A DNA stretch of 64,000 nt from Devosia sp. YIM 151766 (GTDB lineage Bacteria > Pseudomonadota > Alphaproteobacteria > Rhizobiales > Devosiaceae): the NCBI RefSeq assembly GCF_030285925.1, contig NZ_CP127251.1:1302001-1366000 (forward strand), written 5' to 3'. The position numbers were made by a program, and so were the translations under genes. The notes below the pieces were generated by a model, which saw only the letters and a program-made list of their open reading frames with translations, had not been told where the DNA came from and did not search any database. Positions 31,125-38,535 of the stretch are shown one piece after another (the first letter of the stretch is position 1; each line of letters begins with the position of its first letter).

Positions 31125-32249
31125 TTATCGCGGCGTGTTCTGCCATATGCCTGCCTTGCCGTTGGCGAAGCCGAAGTCGAATAGCCGCTCCAGCCACACC
31201 TTGTCGCCCAGAATACTCTCGCTCTGCGGGAAAGCGCCAGGGATGGCCGATAGACGGAATGCGATATTGTTGCGTGCGGCGGTATTGGCCAATTGCTCGA
31301 GATTGGCTCGGCCGAGATATTTCAACAGCGTCGGTACAGCGCGCTCGAGAAGATCCAGACTTGCCAGCCTGGTGACGGTGGCTGGGGTAGGGTCAACCAC
31401 GCCGTTGAACAGCACATAGAGCTTTTTAGTGCTGCCGCCGCCCTTGTAACCGCCGGGCATCAGAAGGACCTGCTGGGTTACGCCGCCGTCAACATGCAAC
31501 TCATCGATGCGTTGGCCTTGGGCTTCTGCTTCCAGCAATACCGGGGGAAACACACCTGGAACCGCGGTCGAGGCCAGGATGATGCGATGCACCAGTTCAA
31601 GCTTGTTGGGAATGTTGCTGACCGCGATGGCGCCGATATCCCATACCACCGGCCGTTGCGCGTCGAGGTTCGTGGTGCCGACATAGAGCCGCCTTCCCTG
31701 CCGATGGCCGGCCGCCACTTCATCTAGTACCCGCTCATCGACTAACTGCCTTATGGCGTCGAGAATGACCGTGTTTTTCAACACCGATGGTGCCCCGAAC
31801 AGGGCCGAAAGGAAATCGACCCGCATGTTGGTCTGCTGGGTAAGGCTCGAAAATGCAGCTTGCAGGCGCCCGTCATAGTGGGGGCCGATAAAGGCTAGAG
31901 GGGCCATCATGGCGCCCACGCTGATGCCGGTGACGACTTCAAATTCGGGGCGGTCGCCTCTGGCCGTCCAGCCGACCAGAAAACCAGCGCCGTAGGCGCC
32001 ATTGATGCCGCCGCCCGACAGGGTCAGGTAGTCAACGATACCGTCATCGCCTGGCTTTATGCGGGAATGGATGGCGACGAATTCGGGATCGTCTCCCCAG
32101 TGGCGGATGGTTTGGTTTCCCGCGATGACGGTACTGGCCACCAATTCTGGCGCCAGCGCCTTACGCGGCGACATGGTTCCCGCACACGCTGCCAGCAGCA
32201 GCGTAGCCCCAATAATCGCACACGTACGGACCAGCAAACGCACCTGCAT
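31125..32249 (-). CDS. Patatin-like phospholipase lipoprotein
   Basis: The 374-residue protein has a lipoprotein signal (LLLAACAG, Cys about 22) and the patatin fold: oxyanion glycine stretch SGGGINGAYGAGFLVG, nucleophile serine in GISVG, and the dyad Asp in DGG (VDGGVTQQ). Patatins cleave acyl chains from phospholipids. Envelope location, phage setting and minus strand make it a candidate cargo gene acting on membranes, although a host gene at the prophage edge cannot be excluded. Convergent with the lysis genes, 51 nt apart. Confidence 0.85.
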   Translation of the reverse strand: MQVRLLVRTCAIIGATLLLAACAGTMSPRKALAPELVASTVIAGNQTIRHWGDDPEFVAIHSRIKPGDDGIVDYLTLSGGGINGAYGAGFLVGWTARGDRPEFEVVTGISVGAMMAPLAFIGPHYDGRLQAAFSSLTQQTNMRVDFLSALFGAPSVLKNTVILDAIRQLVDERVLDEVAAGHRQGRRLYVGTTNLDAQRPVVWDIGAIAVSNIPNKLELVHRIILASTAVPGVFPPVLLEAEAQGQRIDELHVDGGVTQQVLLMPGGYKGGGSTKKLYVLFNGVVDPTPATVTRLASLDLLERAVPTLLKYLGRANLEQLANTAARNNIAFRLSAIPGAFPQSESILGDKVWLERLFDFGFANGKAGIWQNTPR

Positions 32250-32491
32250 CGTTTCACCTCTCTAAGAGTCAGCGCCAACCTAATGCAACGTTTGCTAAAA
32301 TGCTGCTCTTTAGATGGATGAGTTGGCCAATTGGTTGATCTTGTGCAAATGCACGCCACGGTCGGCTTGGGTGCGGCTATCCTGGTGCCGCCTTTCTCGT
32401 TGGCTTTGGTGAGCACAAGCATTGCAACTGGCGAGATAGCGGGAAGGGGCAAGGAGACGTCCAGGCCCGAATGACTGTGCGGGGAACGGCG
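32250..32491. other. Intergenic region, no gene recognised
   Basis: This 242-nt gap between the patatin and thermonuclease-family genes (both minus) shows only short reading frames with no ribosome-binding site and no repeat. A promoter for the patatin gene should be here, but no convincing -35/-10 pair is visible. Confidence 0.4.
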
Positions 32492-32992
32492 CTATTCGCA
32501 CCACCATTCATGGCCGTCCGGCCAGCGGCGGGCCAGTCCCTCCTCGATGAGGATATCTCCCACGTCCCGACCGCCGATGCGGATCGTTGCCAGGACGCGA
32601 CCATAACGGTCTTGCCCCGAGGTTTGGACCGTGAAGGAATTGGCGTTGAGCAGATCGAGCAGCCTGGCACTAGCGCGGTGTGCCAGCGCCACCTCGGCCT
32701 GGCCGCCGCAAATATCATTGTAGGGCTCAGGCGTATCGTAGCTTTGCAGCCGCAGGTTCTGGCCATCGAGCCAGATAGTGTCCCCGTCAACAATGCAGGT
32801 ATGGCGGTTTCTGCCGCACATGCTGAAATGAACGCGCCGCTCCGCTACGGCTGGCGCTGCATGCGCGGCTTGGACGATCTGCCCGCCGCCGGGCAGGTAA
32901 GTGTCAGCAGCAACCCAGCCCAAGGTGCAGACGGCGAGAAGCGCGGCCACACCGAGGGCAGGGGTGATCAAATCGCGGTTCCCGGTTCTCAT
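32492..32992 (-). CDS. Thermonuclease-family (SNase-like) exported protein
   Basis: The 166-residue protein has an N-terminal membrane/signal segment (LITPALGVAALLAVCTLGWV) and an SNase-like core with CIVDGDTIWLDGQNLRLQS (the DGDT...R start of the OB-fold), YDTPEP, and GRVLATIRIGGRDVGD. Known staphylococcal nuclease active-site Arg/Glu/Arg are only partly clear, so activity is uncertain. Exported nuclease-like proteins of this type are common in Rhizobiales. Divergent from the gene at 33,123. Confidence 0.75.
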   Translation of the reverse strand: MRTGNRDLITPALGVAALLAVCTLGWVAADTYLPGGGQIVQAAHAAPAVAERRVHFSMCGRNRHTCIVDGDTIWLDGQNLRLQSYDTPEPYNDICGGQAEVALAHRASARLLDLLNANSFTVQTSGQDRYGRVLATIRIGGRDVGDILIEEGLARRWPDGHEWWCE

Positions 32993-33122
32993 GGCGAGAA
33001 GATGCCCGGCACGGCTTTAGAAATCCTTTCGTAGCAGCGATGCATTTGTGATTGGGGATCGATCTTGTTCTCAATTTGTTCACGGTATAGGAGTCGGGCC
33101 ATTTGAGGAGTATGGCGACGAA

Positions 33123-33665
33123 ATGCAGGTGCCAGCACGCCTGAAGTGGCGCAGGGACGGAAGAGGGTTTAAGGCCTATCCAATGGGTGCGCACTGCACT
33201 GATCGGTACGCGCAGATCGAACTGACCGGAACGCATGGCGTCGGCGACAAAACCGGCATTCCCTGGTGGCGATGGTACGTGGTGTGGCCGGGATGGTTCA
33301 AAAAAGAGGGTAGCACCAACAGCAAGCAGGACTCCGCCGACGCGGCCACTAAAGCCTGGTGGGAATGTGTTGCCAGCCCCGTTCCTCGAGACATCGAAAC
33401 CGAAGTGTTGATCATTGCCGCCAAGGTCCTGGTAGCGCCGGTGCCGAACAGCATCTATGGCGAAGATGCCGTATTCCTGCGAGCCTTGATGAAGACTCTC
33501 GCCATGCAGTTCGATGAAGAAATGCGCCAGGGCTCAGTGCCGGGCCCGGCCAAGAACCTGATGAGCCAATTGTCTGAGGAGCTTTACCGGCGCCGGCTGG
33601 AGGGGGAAGCAATGGACGAGGCCGACGGTGTTACCGGCCGATGGAGTGCCACTAAAGCGAGTTGA
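33123..33665 (+). CDS. Hypothetical protein at the right part of the prophage
   Basis: A 180-residue protein begins MQVPARLKWRRDGRGFKAYP and includes PWWRWYVVWPGWFKKEG, an unusual Trp-rich block, then a helical half (DAVFLRALMKTLAMQFDEEM). The start at 33,123 follows GAGGAG by 12 nt; longer forms have no ribosome-binding site. Its 3' end overlaps the convergent SRAP gene by 14 nt. No family recognised. Confidence 0.6.
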   Translation: MQVPARLKWRRDGRGFKAYPMGAHCTDRYAQIELTGTHGVGDKTGIPWWRWYVVWPGWFKKEGSTNSKQDSADAATKAWWECVASPVPRDIETEVLIIAAKVLVAPVPNSIYGEDAVFLRALMKTLAMQFDEEMRQGSVPGPAKNLMSQLSEELYRRRLEGEAMDEADGVTGRWSATKAS

Positions 33666-34335
33666 TCAGCGGCTTCTTGGTGTCCGTGCCTTCATATCGG
33701 CTGTTGTTCACGGCCCGATCGACGCGATGGAATTCCAACTGGCTATCGATCTGCGCGTCGAGCAGCAACGCTTTGGCGTCCGAACCCTGAATGCGCGTGT
33801 CCAGCCAGGTGCCATAGGCTTCGCGCGCAAGAACGACCGGCATCCGGGTATGGATGTGCTCAATCTCCGGCACCGCCGGCGCCGTGATAATGGTGCAACT
33901 GGTGACGCCCAGATTGTCATTGTGCGCCCAGATCCCGGCGAAGCTGAAGCCGGCACCGCCCGGCAGTTGCAAAAGCCATGGGTCTTTCTTCCCATCCTCG
34001 GCATTGATGGTCCATTCGAAATAGCCGTCGGCCGGGATCAGGCATCTGCGCGACTTGAAGCCTTCGCGGAATGCGCCGGAGGAATCGATTGTCTCGATGC
34101 GAGCGTTGAACATGGCCGCCTTCGGCAATTCCTTCATGAAGAAGGGCACCAGCCACCAGCGACCGCGATCGAGTTCGATGTTTCCGGCCTTGTCGAGGTG
34201 CGCAAAATCCACCTCTTGGGTGGGGGCGATGTTGAAGCGCGGCTGAACGTTAGATGTGGGCGGCGGTGCATCATGGATGGAATAGAGCGCGTGCAACTCG
34301 GCCCAGGTCATTTCATTGGTGAAGCGCCCGCACAT
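33652..34335 (-). CDS. yedK: SRAP-domain protein (YedK/HMCES type)
   Basis: The 227-residue protein starts MCGRF, with Cys2 becoming the N-terminal nucleophile that links covalently to abasic sites in single-stranded DNA. Other active-site residues are present: N35 (RFNIAPTQ), N77/R79 (FNARIET), E107 (GYFEW) and H162 (HTRMPV). Their spacing matches E. coli YedK almost exactly. The start at 34,335 is fixed by the need for Met-Cys. It overlaps the stop of the upstream gene (TGATG), so the two are in one operon. It may shield phage or host DNA during replication stress. Confidence 0.92.
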   Translation of the reverse strand: MCGRFTNEMTWAELHALYSIHDAPPPTSNVQPRFNIAPTQEVDFAHLDKAGNIELDRGRWWLVPFFMKELPKAAMFNARIETIDSSGAFREGFKSRRCLIPADGYFEWTINAEDGKKDPWLLQLPGGAGFSFAGIWAHNDNLGVTSCTIITAPAVPEIEHIHTRMPVVLAREAYGTWLDTRIQGSDAKALLLDAQIDSQLEFHRVDRAVNNSRYEGTDTKKPLINSL

Positions 34336-34727
34336 CAATATCCCTCTTGATCGGCAAGGCGGCCATATTCCGGTCGCCAAATGCCTGCTTCTTCCAGGGT
34401 TACGACCACTCGCTCATAGTCCATTCGCTGCCGTAGAAAATGAGCGCGCCGCAATGCTTCCATGACGGACCACGGCCCCATCTCGCTTCCCACCCCGAAG
34501 GCGCCATTGGCAGGCGATCGGGCTGGCCAGTAGATTGATGCGGCGGGCTCGGCATAGGGCAGGCCAGCCATGAGCATTTCGGCGCTGGTGCCGCCAATGC
34601 CTACGATGATGGCGTCATCCACAACCGCCTCCGGATCGGCGGACCAAGCATAAACATAGCCGTCGAATTGATCAAGAAAGCGCTGGGCTTCCTGTTCTAC
34701 GGATTCGGTATTTGGTACGCGGGACAT
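34335..34727 (-). CDS. Hypothetical protein in operon with the SRAP gene
   Basis: The 130-residue product begins MSRVPNTESVEQEAQRFLDQ and has an alpha/beta middle with DDAIIVGIGGTSAEMLMAG and a C-terminal part EMGPWSVMEALRRAHFLR. It is translationally coupled to the SRAP gene, which suggests a shared role in DNA damage or processing. No domain is recognised. Met codons further upstream exist but lack a good ribosome-binding site. Confidence 0.55.
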   Translation of the reverse strand: MSRVPNTESVEQEAQRFLDQFDGYVYAWSADPEAVVDDAIIVGIGGTSAEMLMAGLPYAEPAASIYWPARSPANGAFGVGSEMGPWSVMEALRRAHFLRQRMDYERVVVTLEEAGIWRPEYGRLADQEGY

Positions 34728-34835
34728 TCGGTCATAATGGCACGCGACTCCCTCAACCGCCATAGGATGCCCATGCCAACCGAATTTGTCCCCTCCGGAC
34801 CTGATTTTGAGCGCAGCAATCAGAAGGTGACCCCC

Positions 34836-34979
34836 ATGGCGCCGATCTATTCATGCGAAGGCTGCGGCTATCGCGGCGCGCCGTTCGGTCAAAGACGCGG
34901 TGATGAAGTGCTGAGCTATTGCGGCTGGGTAGATGGTCAGCCGGTATGCGCGGGCAAAGGCAAAGCGAACGCCTCGTGA
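34836..34979 (+). CDS. Small zinc-ribbon-like protein
   Basis: The 47-residue product has CEGCGYRGAPFGQRRGDEV, then SYCGWVDGQPVCAG, giving four Cys as a likely zinc ribbon. AGAAGGTG precedes the ATG at 34,836; the frame is open further upstream. Its C-E-x-C-G-Y-x-x-A-P-F-G core is shared with the protein at 1159-1353. The family is frequent in Rhizobiales without a known role. Confidence 0.6.
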   Translation: MAPIYSCEGCGYRGAPFGQRRGDEVLSYCGWVDGQPVCAGKGKANAS

Positions 34980-34987
34980 ACCAATTT

Positions 34988-35013
34988 TGCACACACAGCG
35001 GATGATGTGTGCA
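34988..35013. other. Inverted repeat upstream of tRNA-Cys
   Basis: TGCACACA and TGTGTGCA form perfect 8-bp arms around a 10-nt centre, between the small zinc-ribbon gene and the tRNA promoter. It could end the upstream transcript or be an operator or recombinase site near the prophage edge. Confidence 0.35.
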
Positions 35014-35021
35014 GGGCGGTC

Positions 35022-35049
35022 TTGACGGGCAACGCGAAACCCCAGATAA
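35022..35049 (+). promoter_or_regulatory. Probable tRNA-Cys promoter
   Basis: TTGACG at 35,022-35,027 and AGATAA at 35,044-35,049 are 16 bp apart and end 11 nt before the tRNA 5' end. A good sigma-70-type match for a stable RNA gene. Confidence 0.5.
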
Positions 35050-35060
35050 GCCGGGCGTGA

Positions 35061-35134
35061 GGCCGCGTGGCGGAGTGGTTACGCAGCGGATTGCAAATCC
35101 GTCTATTCCGGTTCGATTCCGGACGCGGCCTCCA
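35061..35134 (+). tRNA. tRNA-Cys (anticodon GCA)
   Basis: The 7-bp acceptor stem GGCCGCG/CGCGGCC, anticodon stem-loop CGGATTGCAAATCCG with anticodon GCA, T-arm TCCGGTTCGATTCCGGA and encoded CCA end (35,132-35,134) are all present. The gene is intact. The phage region lies on its 5' side, so it is not the usual arrangement of a phage that used the tRNA 3' end. Confidence 0.95.
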
Positions 35135-35244
35135 AATCGTCGAATTGACCGACGAGATGGGCTTTTCTCGCTGCCACGGGCGGCGGCATGGAACATCTCC
35201 CGCCTCTGGAGGTTGCTTTTCCGAGCAGACCTCAGGAGAGTACG

Positions 35245-35415
35245 ATGTCCGGAGCCAAGGAAAAGTCCAAGCCTACGCCGCTCGAAACCGATCCCGGCGA
35301 ACAGCATGACGACAATATCGACGATCTGGGACGGCGGCCCGACGGCACCGAGCAGGATCAGCCGGTGGATGGCGACCATTCCGATAAAACGAAAGATCCC
35401 CGGAAACCCCGCTGA
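35245..35415 (+). CDS. Small acidic hydrophilic protein
   Basis: The 56-residue protein begins MSGAKEKSKPTPLETDPGEQ and is nearly all charged or polar, with no hydrophobic core; it is probably disordered. AGGAGA precedes the ATG at 35,245. A hairpin follows (35,417-35,435). Such small hydrophilic proteins are often stress-linked, but function here is unknown. Confidence 0.55.
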   Translation: MSGAKEKSKPTPLETDPGEQHDDNIDDLGRRPDGTEQDQPVDGDHSDKTKDPRKPR

Positions 35416-35810
35416 TCGCGACATAAATTGTCGCGTGCGCGCTTCGCTGGTTGCCAAGCGGGCGCGCTAGGCATATTCACGCCCGGCATATACTGAGCGA
35501 GGCGGGCGTTTTCCATGGTCGATTTTGCTGCCGCACGCCGGGCCATAATGGATAGCCAGCTTGCCACCGGCGCTGCTTCCCTTTCTCAATATTTCATCAC
35601 ACCTGCCGGCATCGGTGCTGGCGACAGCGCTCCCGACCTTGGCGCCGGGCAGGAGCCGGGCTGTGGATGAATTCGTGTTTAAGGCGGTTTCTGTTGCATC
35701 CCGGCCACGTTGGCCGATGAAGAGATGATTAAAGTTTGGTAGGAATTGCCTGGGTCGGTTGTACTCCCCATCTGCCGGGCGTTAATGTGATGGGGTCTGG
35801 AGGCGGGTTG
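35416..35810. other. Intergenic region upstream of tolC with hairpin and possible gene remnant
   Basis: CGCGACA-taaat-TGTCGCG at 35,417-35,435 is a perfect hairpin. A 51-codon frame at 35,515-35,670 begins like a protein-isoaspartate methyltransferase. The rest, up to the tolC ribosome-binding site GGAGG at 35,799-35,803, shows no gene. Confidence 0.45.
35515..35670 (+). pseudogene. Possible remnant of a pcm-like gene 5' end
   Basis: The frame MVDFAAARRAIMDSQLATGA... resembles the first 17 or so residues of protein-L-isoaspartate methyltransferases (xDFaxARxxMVxxQL). Such a gene usually lies just upstream of tolC in rhizobia. After this point no methyltransferase motif follows and the frame stops at 51 codons. 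A remnant left by deletion is possible; chance similarity is also possible. Confidence 0.3.
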
Positions 35811-37178
35811 ATGAAGTATCGCGAGTTTCTCGGGGCAAGCCTGTTTGCCCTTTTTGCTGCGTGCGGGGCGATCGTCCCCGCTCAGGCGCAGTCTATTTCG
35901 CAGGCGCTTGCGGCGGCCTACGATCATGCGCCGGACCTCCAGGCGGCCTTGATCAATGCCAAGTCGTCGGCTGAAAAAATCGTCCAGGCCAAGTCCGGCA
36001 TGATGCCGAATATTTCGGCGTCGGTGTCAGGCGCCTATAGAACCAGCTTGACTAATGGAAGCTGGACCCCCGGCGCCTTGCCGTTAAGCGCCAGCCTGGA
36101 CTACAGCCAGAATATTTTCGACAGCGGCGCCACCACAGCGCAGATCGAAGCGGCGCGCGCCGGAGTGGAGGTCGCCGAGCTCCAGATCAGGACCACCGAG
36201 CAGACGGTGCTGTACCAGGTCATTCAGGCCTATATAAACGTCCTGGGCGGCCGCGAAATGCTGGCGCTTCGCGAAGAGAACATCCGCTTCTTCCAGGCTC
36301 AGTTGCAATCGGCGCGGGATCGGCTCGAGGTCGGCGAGGGCACGCGCATCGACGTCGCCCAGGCCGAGGCGCGGCTGGCGCAGGTCCAGGCCGCCTATCA
36401 GGCGACGCTTGGCAGCCTGCAAAGCGCCGAGGCCACCTTTCAGCGGCTGGTCGGCGCTCGGCCGCAGGGCCTTTCGACCGGCCATAATTATGGCAATCTG
36501 ATTCCCCGTTCGCTGGATGCCGCCATTTCCGAGGCTGAAGCCGGCCATCCCGGTATTCTCCTGGCCAAGGCGAGCATTCGCGCCGCCCAGGCCGGCGTGG
36601 ACCTGGCGCTGGCCGGCTTCGGTCCGACCGCGGGCATTTCCGGGTCGTTGGGCAGCTCCTGGACAGGGCCTGCCGGCGGATCCCAGGACGGCATCAGCGC
36701 CCAGGTCGGCTTCAGGATAAGCGTGCCGATCTATTCGGGCGGCCGGACCGGCTCCGCCGTGCGCCAGGCCAATTTCGGCCAGATCAAGTCCGAGGTGGAC
36801 GCCATGTCCGCCTATGATCAGGTGCGCGAGGCGGTCATCGCCGCCTGGGCCGGCATCCAGAGCGCCGATGCGCAGATCAGCGCCGCCCAGGCCGGCGTGT
36901 CATCGAGCGACACCGTGCTCGCCGGGGTGATTCAGGAGCGCGACCTGGGCACCCGCACGACGCTCGACGTCCTCAATGCCCAGGCCGACCTGACCAGTGC
37001 CAAGGAAAGCCTCATCACGGCGTCCAACAACAAGGTGCTGGCCACCTTTTCGCTGCTGAGCGCCCTGGGCCGGCTGACCGCCGCCGATCTCGGCTTGCCG
37101 GTACAGGTCAAGACCGCCTTGCCCTATAGCCAGGCCGTCGAGGATGTATGGCAGGAATTGCGCACCGTCGCCGAATAG
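35811..37178 (+). CDS. tolC: TolC-family outer-membrane efflux protein
   Basis: The 455-residue protein has a signal peptide ending near AQAQS (residue 28) and the two-repeat outer-membrane factor pattern: QALAAAYDHAPDLQAALINA at the start of repeat 1, then GEGTRIDVAQAEARLAQVQA and, in repeat 2, LGTRTTLDVLNAQADLTSAK, the paired motif of TolC proteins. It forms a trimeric tunnel that works with MFP/RND or ABC exporters. GGAGG is 8 nt before the ATG. Neighbouring DUF2497 and valS genes fit the usual rhizobial order. Confidence 0.93.
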   Translation: MKYREFLGASLFALFAACGAIVPAQAQSISQALAAAYDHAPDLQAALINAKSSAEKIVQAKSGMMPNISASVSGAYRTSLTNGSWTPGALPLSASLDYSQNIFDSGATTAQIEAARAGVEVAELQIRTTEQTVLYQVIQAYINVLGGREMLALREENIRFFQAQLQSARDRLEVGEGTRIDVAQAEARLAQVQAAYQATLGSLQSAEATFQRLVGARPQGLSTGHNYGNLIPRSLDAAISEAEAGHPGILLAKASIRAAQAGVDLALAGFGPTAGISGSLGSSWTGPAGGSQDGISAQVGFRISVPIYSGGRTGSAVRQANFGQIKSEVDAMSAYDQVREAVIAAWAGIQSADAQISAAQAGVSSSDTVLAGVIQERDLGTRTTLDVLNAQADLTSAKESLITASNNKVLATFSLLSALGRLTAADLGLPVQVKTALPYSQAVEDVWQELRTVAE

Positions 37179-37215
37179 ACAAGCCGAATAGACGAACGGC
37201 GATGACATCTTGTGG

Positions 37216-37236
37216 TGGCCGGGCTCGTCCCGGCCA
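37216..37236. repeat. REP-like hairpin downstream of tolC
   Basis: TGGCCGGG-ctcgt-CCCGGCCA is a perfect 8-bp inverted repeat. Copies of this form are widespread in alphaproteobacterial intergenic regions. Here it could also end the tolC message. Confidence 0.55.
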
Positions 37237-37373
37237 TAACTTTTGGTGGAAGACGTAATAGTTCCGCCTTGGGATGATTCCTTATCCCGGCCCATGAGTC
37301 TAAGCTGTTGTTAACGAATCAGGGCAATGCGGCCGCGGCGGCATTCGTCCGGACGCATGAGTAAGAGGCACCG

Positions 37374-38117
37374 ATGAACAAGCCGGCTCCCAAAGAACCG
37401 TCCATGGACGAAATCCTCTCGTCCATTCGGCAGATTATTGCCGATGACGATGCGGCGGCGCCGCCGCGCCGGCCCGCCCTCCAGGCCACGCCGCCGATGC
37501 AGGCCGCGCCCGCCAAGCCGCTGAGCGATCAGGCCGACCGCGATCTGTCCGACATGCTGGACGACATCGAGCCATTGGCGCTGTCGTCCTCGCAGATTGT
37601 CGAGGAGAGCACGGAAACCGGCGGCTTCAGCTTCGATGCCATTCTGGCCGATACCGCGACGGAAGAAGACAGCCCCAAATTGGTGGAGGCGGAAGACGTC
37701 GCTTTTGACGTCGACGACGAACTGCCCAGCTTCGACCCGCTACCCAGCGGCGAGCTTGAGCCCCAGGCCGAGCCTGAGCCCGATTTCATGGCGCTGGCCG
37801 AATCTGCGCAGGCCGAAGCGGAGCCCGCGCCGGCCTTCGATCCGGAGCCGGTTCCGGCACAGGCGCCGCCGCTTCCCGATCCCACCCTGACCAGCGACAT
37901 GGCCGAAGAACTTCTCGAGCCGGCCACCCGCGCCGCCGTGCGCAGCTCCATCGGCAAGCTCAGCGCCATGGGCATCGGCAATCCCGGCCTCACCATCGAG
38001 GCCATGATGCGCGACATGCTGCGTCCCATGCTCAAGGAATGGCTGGACGAAAATCTGCCTTCCGTGGTCGAGCGCATGGTGGAAAAGGAACTCGCCCGCA
38101 TCTCGCGCGGTGAATGA
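37374..38117 (+). CDS. PopZ/DUF2497-family polar organising protein
   Basis: The 247-residue protein has the N-terminal helix PSMDEILSSIRQIIADDD, a long Pro/Glu/Asp-rich disordered middle (about 30-180) and a C-terminal helical part LTIEAMMRDMLRPMLKEWLD plus LPSVVERMVEKELARI. This three-part layout is that of PopZ, which self-assembles at the cell pole and binds ParB and other clients in Caulobacter and rhizobia. The gene commonly lies between tolC and valS, as here. Confidence 0.88.
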   Translation: MNKPAPKEPSMDEILSSIRQIIADDDAAAPPRRPALQATPPMQAAPAKPLSDQADRDLSDMLDDIEPLALSSSQIVEESTETGGFSFDAILADTATEEDSPKLVEAEDVAFDVDDELPSFDPLPSGELEPQAEPEPDFMALAESAQAEAEPAPAFDPEPVPAQAPPLPDPTLTSDMAEELLEPATRAAVRSSIGKLSAMGIGNPGLTIEAMMRDMLRPMLKEWLDENLPSVVERMVEKELARISRGE

Positions 38118-38123
38118 CTTCGA

Positions 38124-38350
38124 GCCGTCCCTTTGGGCAAATCTCTCCAGTGGAGAGATTTGAGGCGAGAAGGCCATGAGAGCTAGGCTCGAATGGCAGG
38201 GCCGTCCCTTTGGGCAAATCTCTCCAGTGGAGAGATTTGAGGCGAGAAGGCCATGAGAGCTAGGCTCGAATGGCAGGGCCGTCCCTTTGGGCAAATCTCT
38301 CCGGTGGAGAGATTTGAGGCGAGAAGGCCATGAGAGCTGCGCTCGAATGA
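38124..38350. repeat. Tandem array, three 77-bp units with internal palindrome
   Basis: Units start at 38,124, 38,201 and 38,278. Each contains the palindrome AAATCTCTCCA-g-TGGAGAGATTT; in the third copy one centre base differs (CCGG for CCAG). Copies 1 and 2 are almost identical, which implies recent duplication or copy homogenisation. There are no unique spacers. Confidence 0.9.
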
Positions 38351-38390
38351 CGGAGCCGGCGCGGTGCGCAAGCGCGGCATCCTCCAAGCC

Positions 38391-38417
38391 CTCATGGTGA
38401 GCCTGTCGAACCATGAG
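38391..38417. repeat. REP-like element (CTCATGGTGAGCCTGTCGAACCATGAG type)
   Basis: The element is an imperfect inverted repeat (CTCATGGT...ACCATGAG) with the core GAGCCTGTCGAA. Relatives with the same core occur at 49,472, 49,654 and 55,313 in this window. Confidence 0.8.
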
Positions 38418-38535
38418 AACGGCAATGCGACAGCCTTTTTGTTGACCGCGAACCGCGCATTTGCTTGAAGTCTGCCGACCTGTTCCGACCCGCCATTCTC
38501 TTGCCTGGCGGGTCGCTGTTGTTGCGAGTGACCCG

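Larger units (their letters stand above)
38118..38535. other. Repeat-filled gap upstream of valS
   Basis: The 418-nt gap holds three 77-bp tandem repeats (38,124-38,350), one REP-like element (38,391-38,417) and the valS leader. Short frames through the repeats are artefacts. No gene is seen. Confidence 0.8.

Noticed and set aside
33048..33122. Longer start of the 33,123 gene
   Set aside because: Possible in frame, but no ribosome-binding site precedes it, while GAGGAG lies near 33,123.
35061..35134. tRNA-Cys as the proven phage attachment site
   Set aside because: No duplicated tRNA segment is visible in the window and the orientation is opposite to the classical one; only a boundary marker can be claimed.
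38124..38350. CRISPR array
   Set aside because: The repeats are directly joined 77-bp units with no unique spacers, only three copies, and no cas genes are near.
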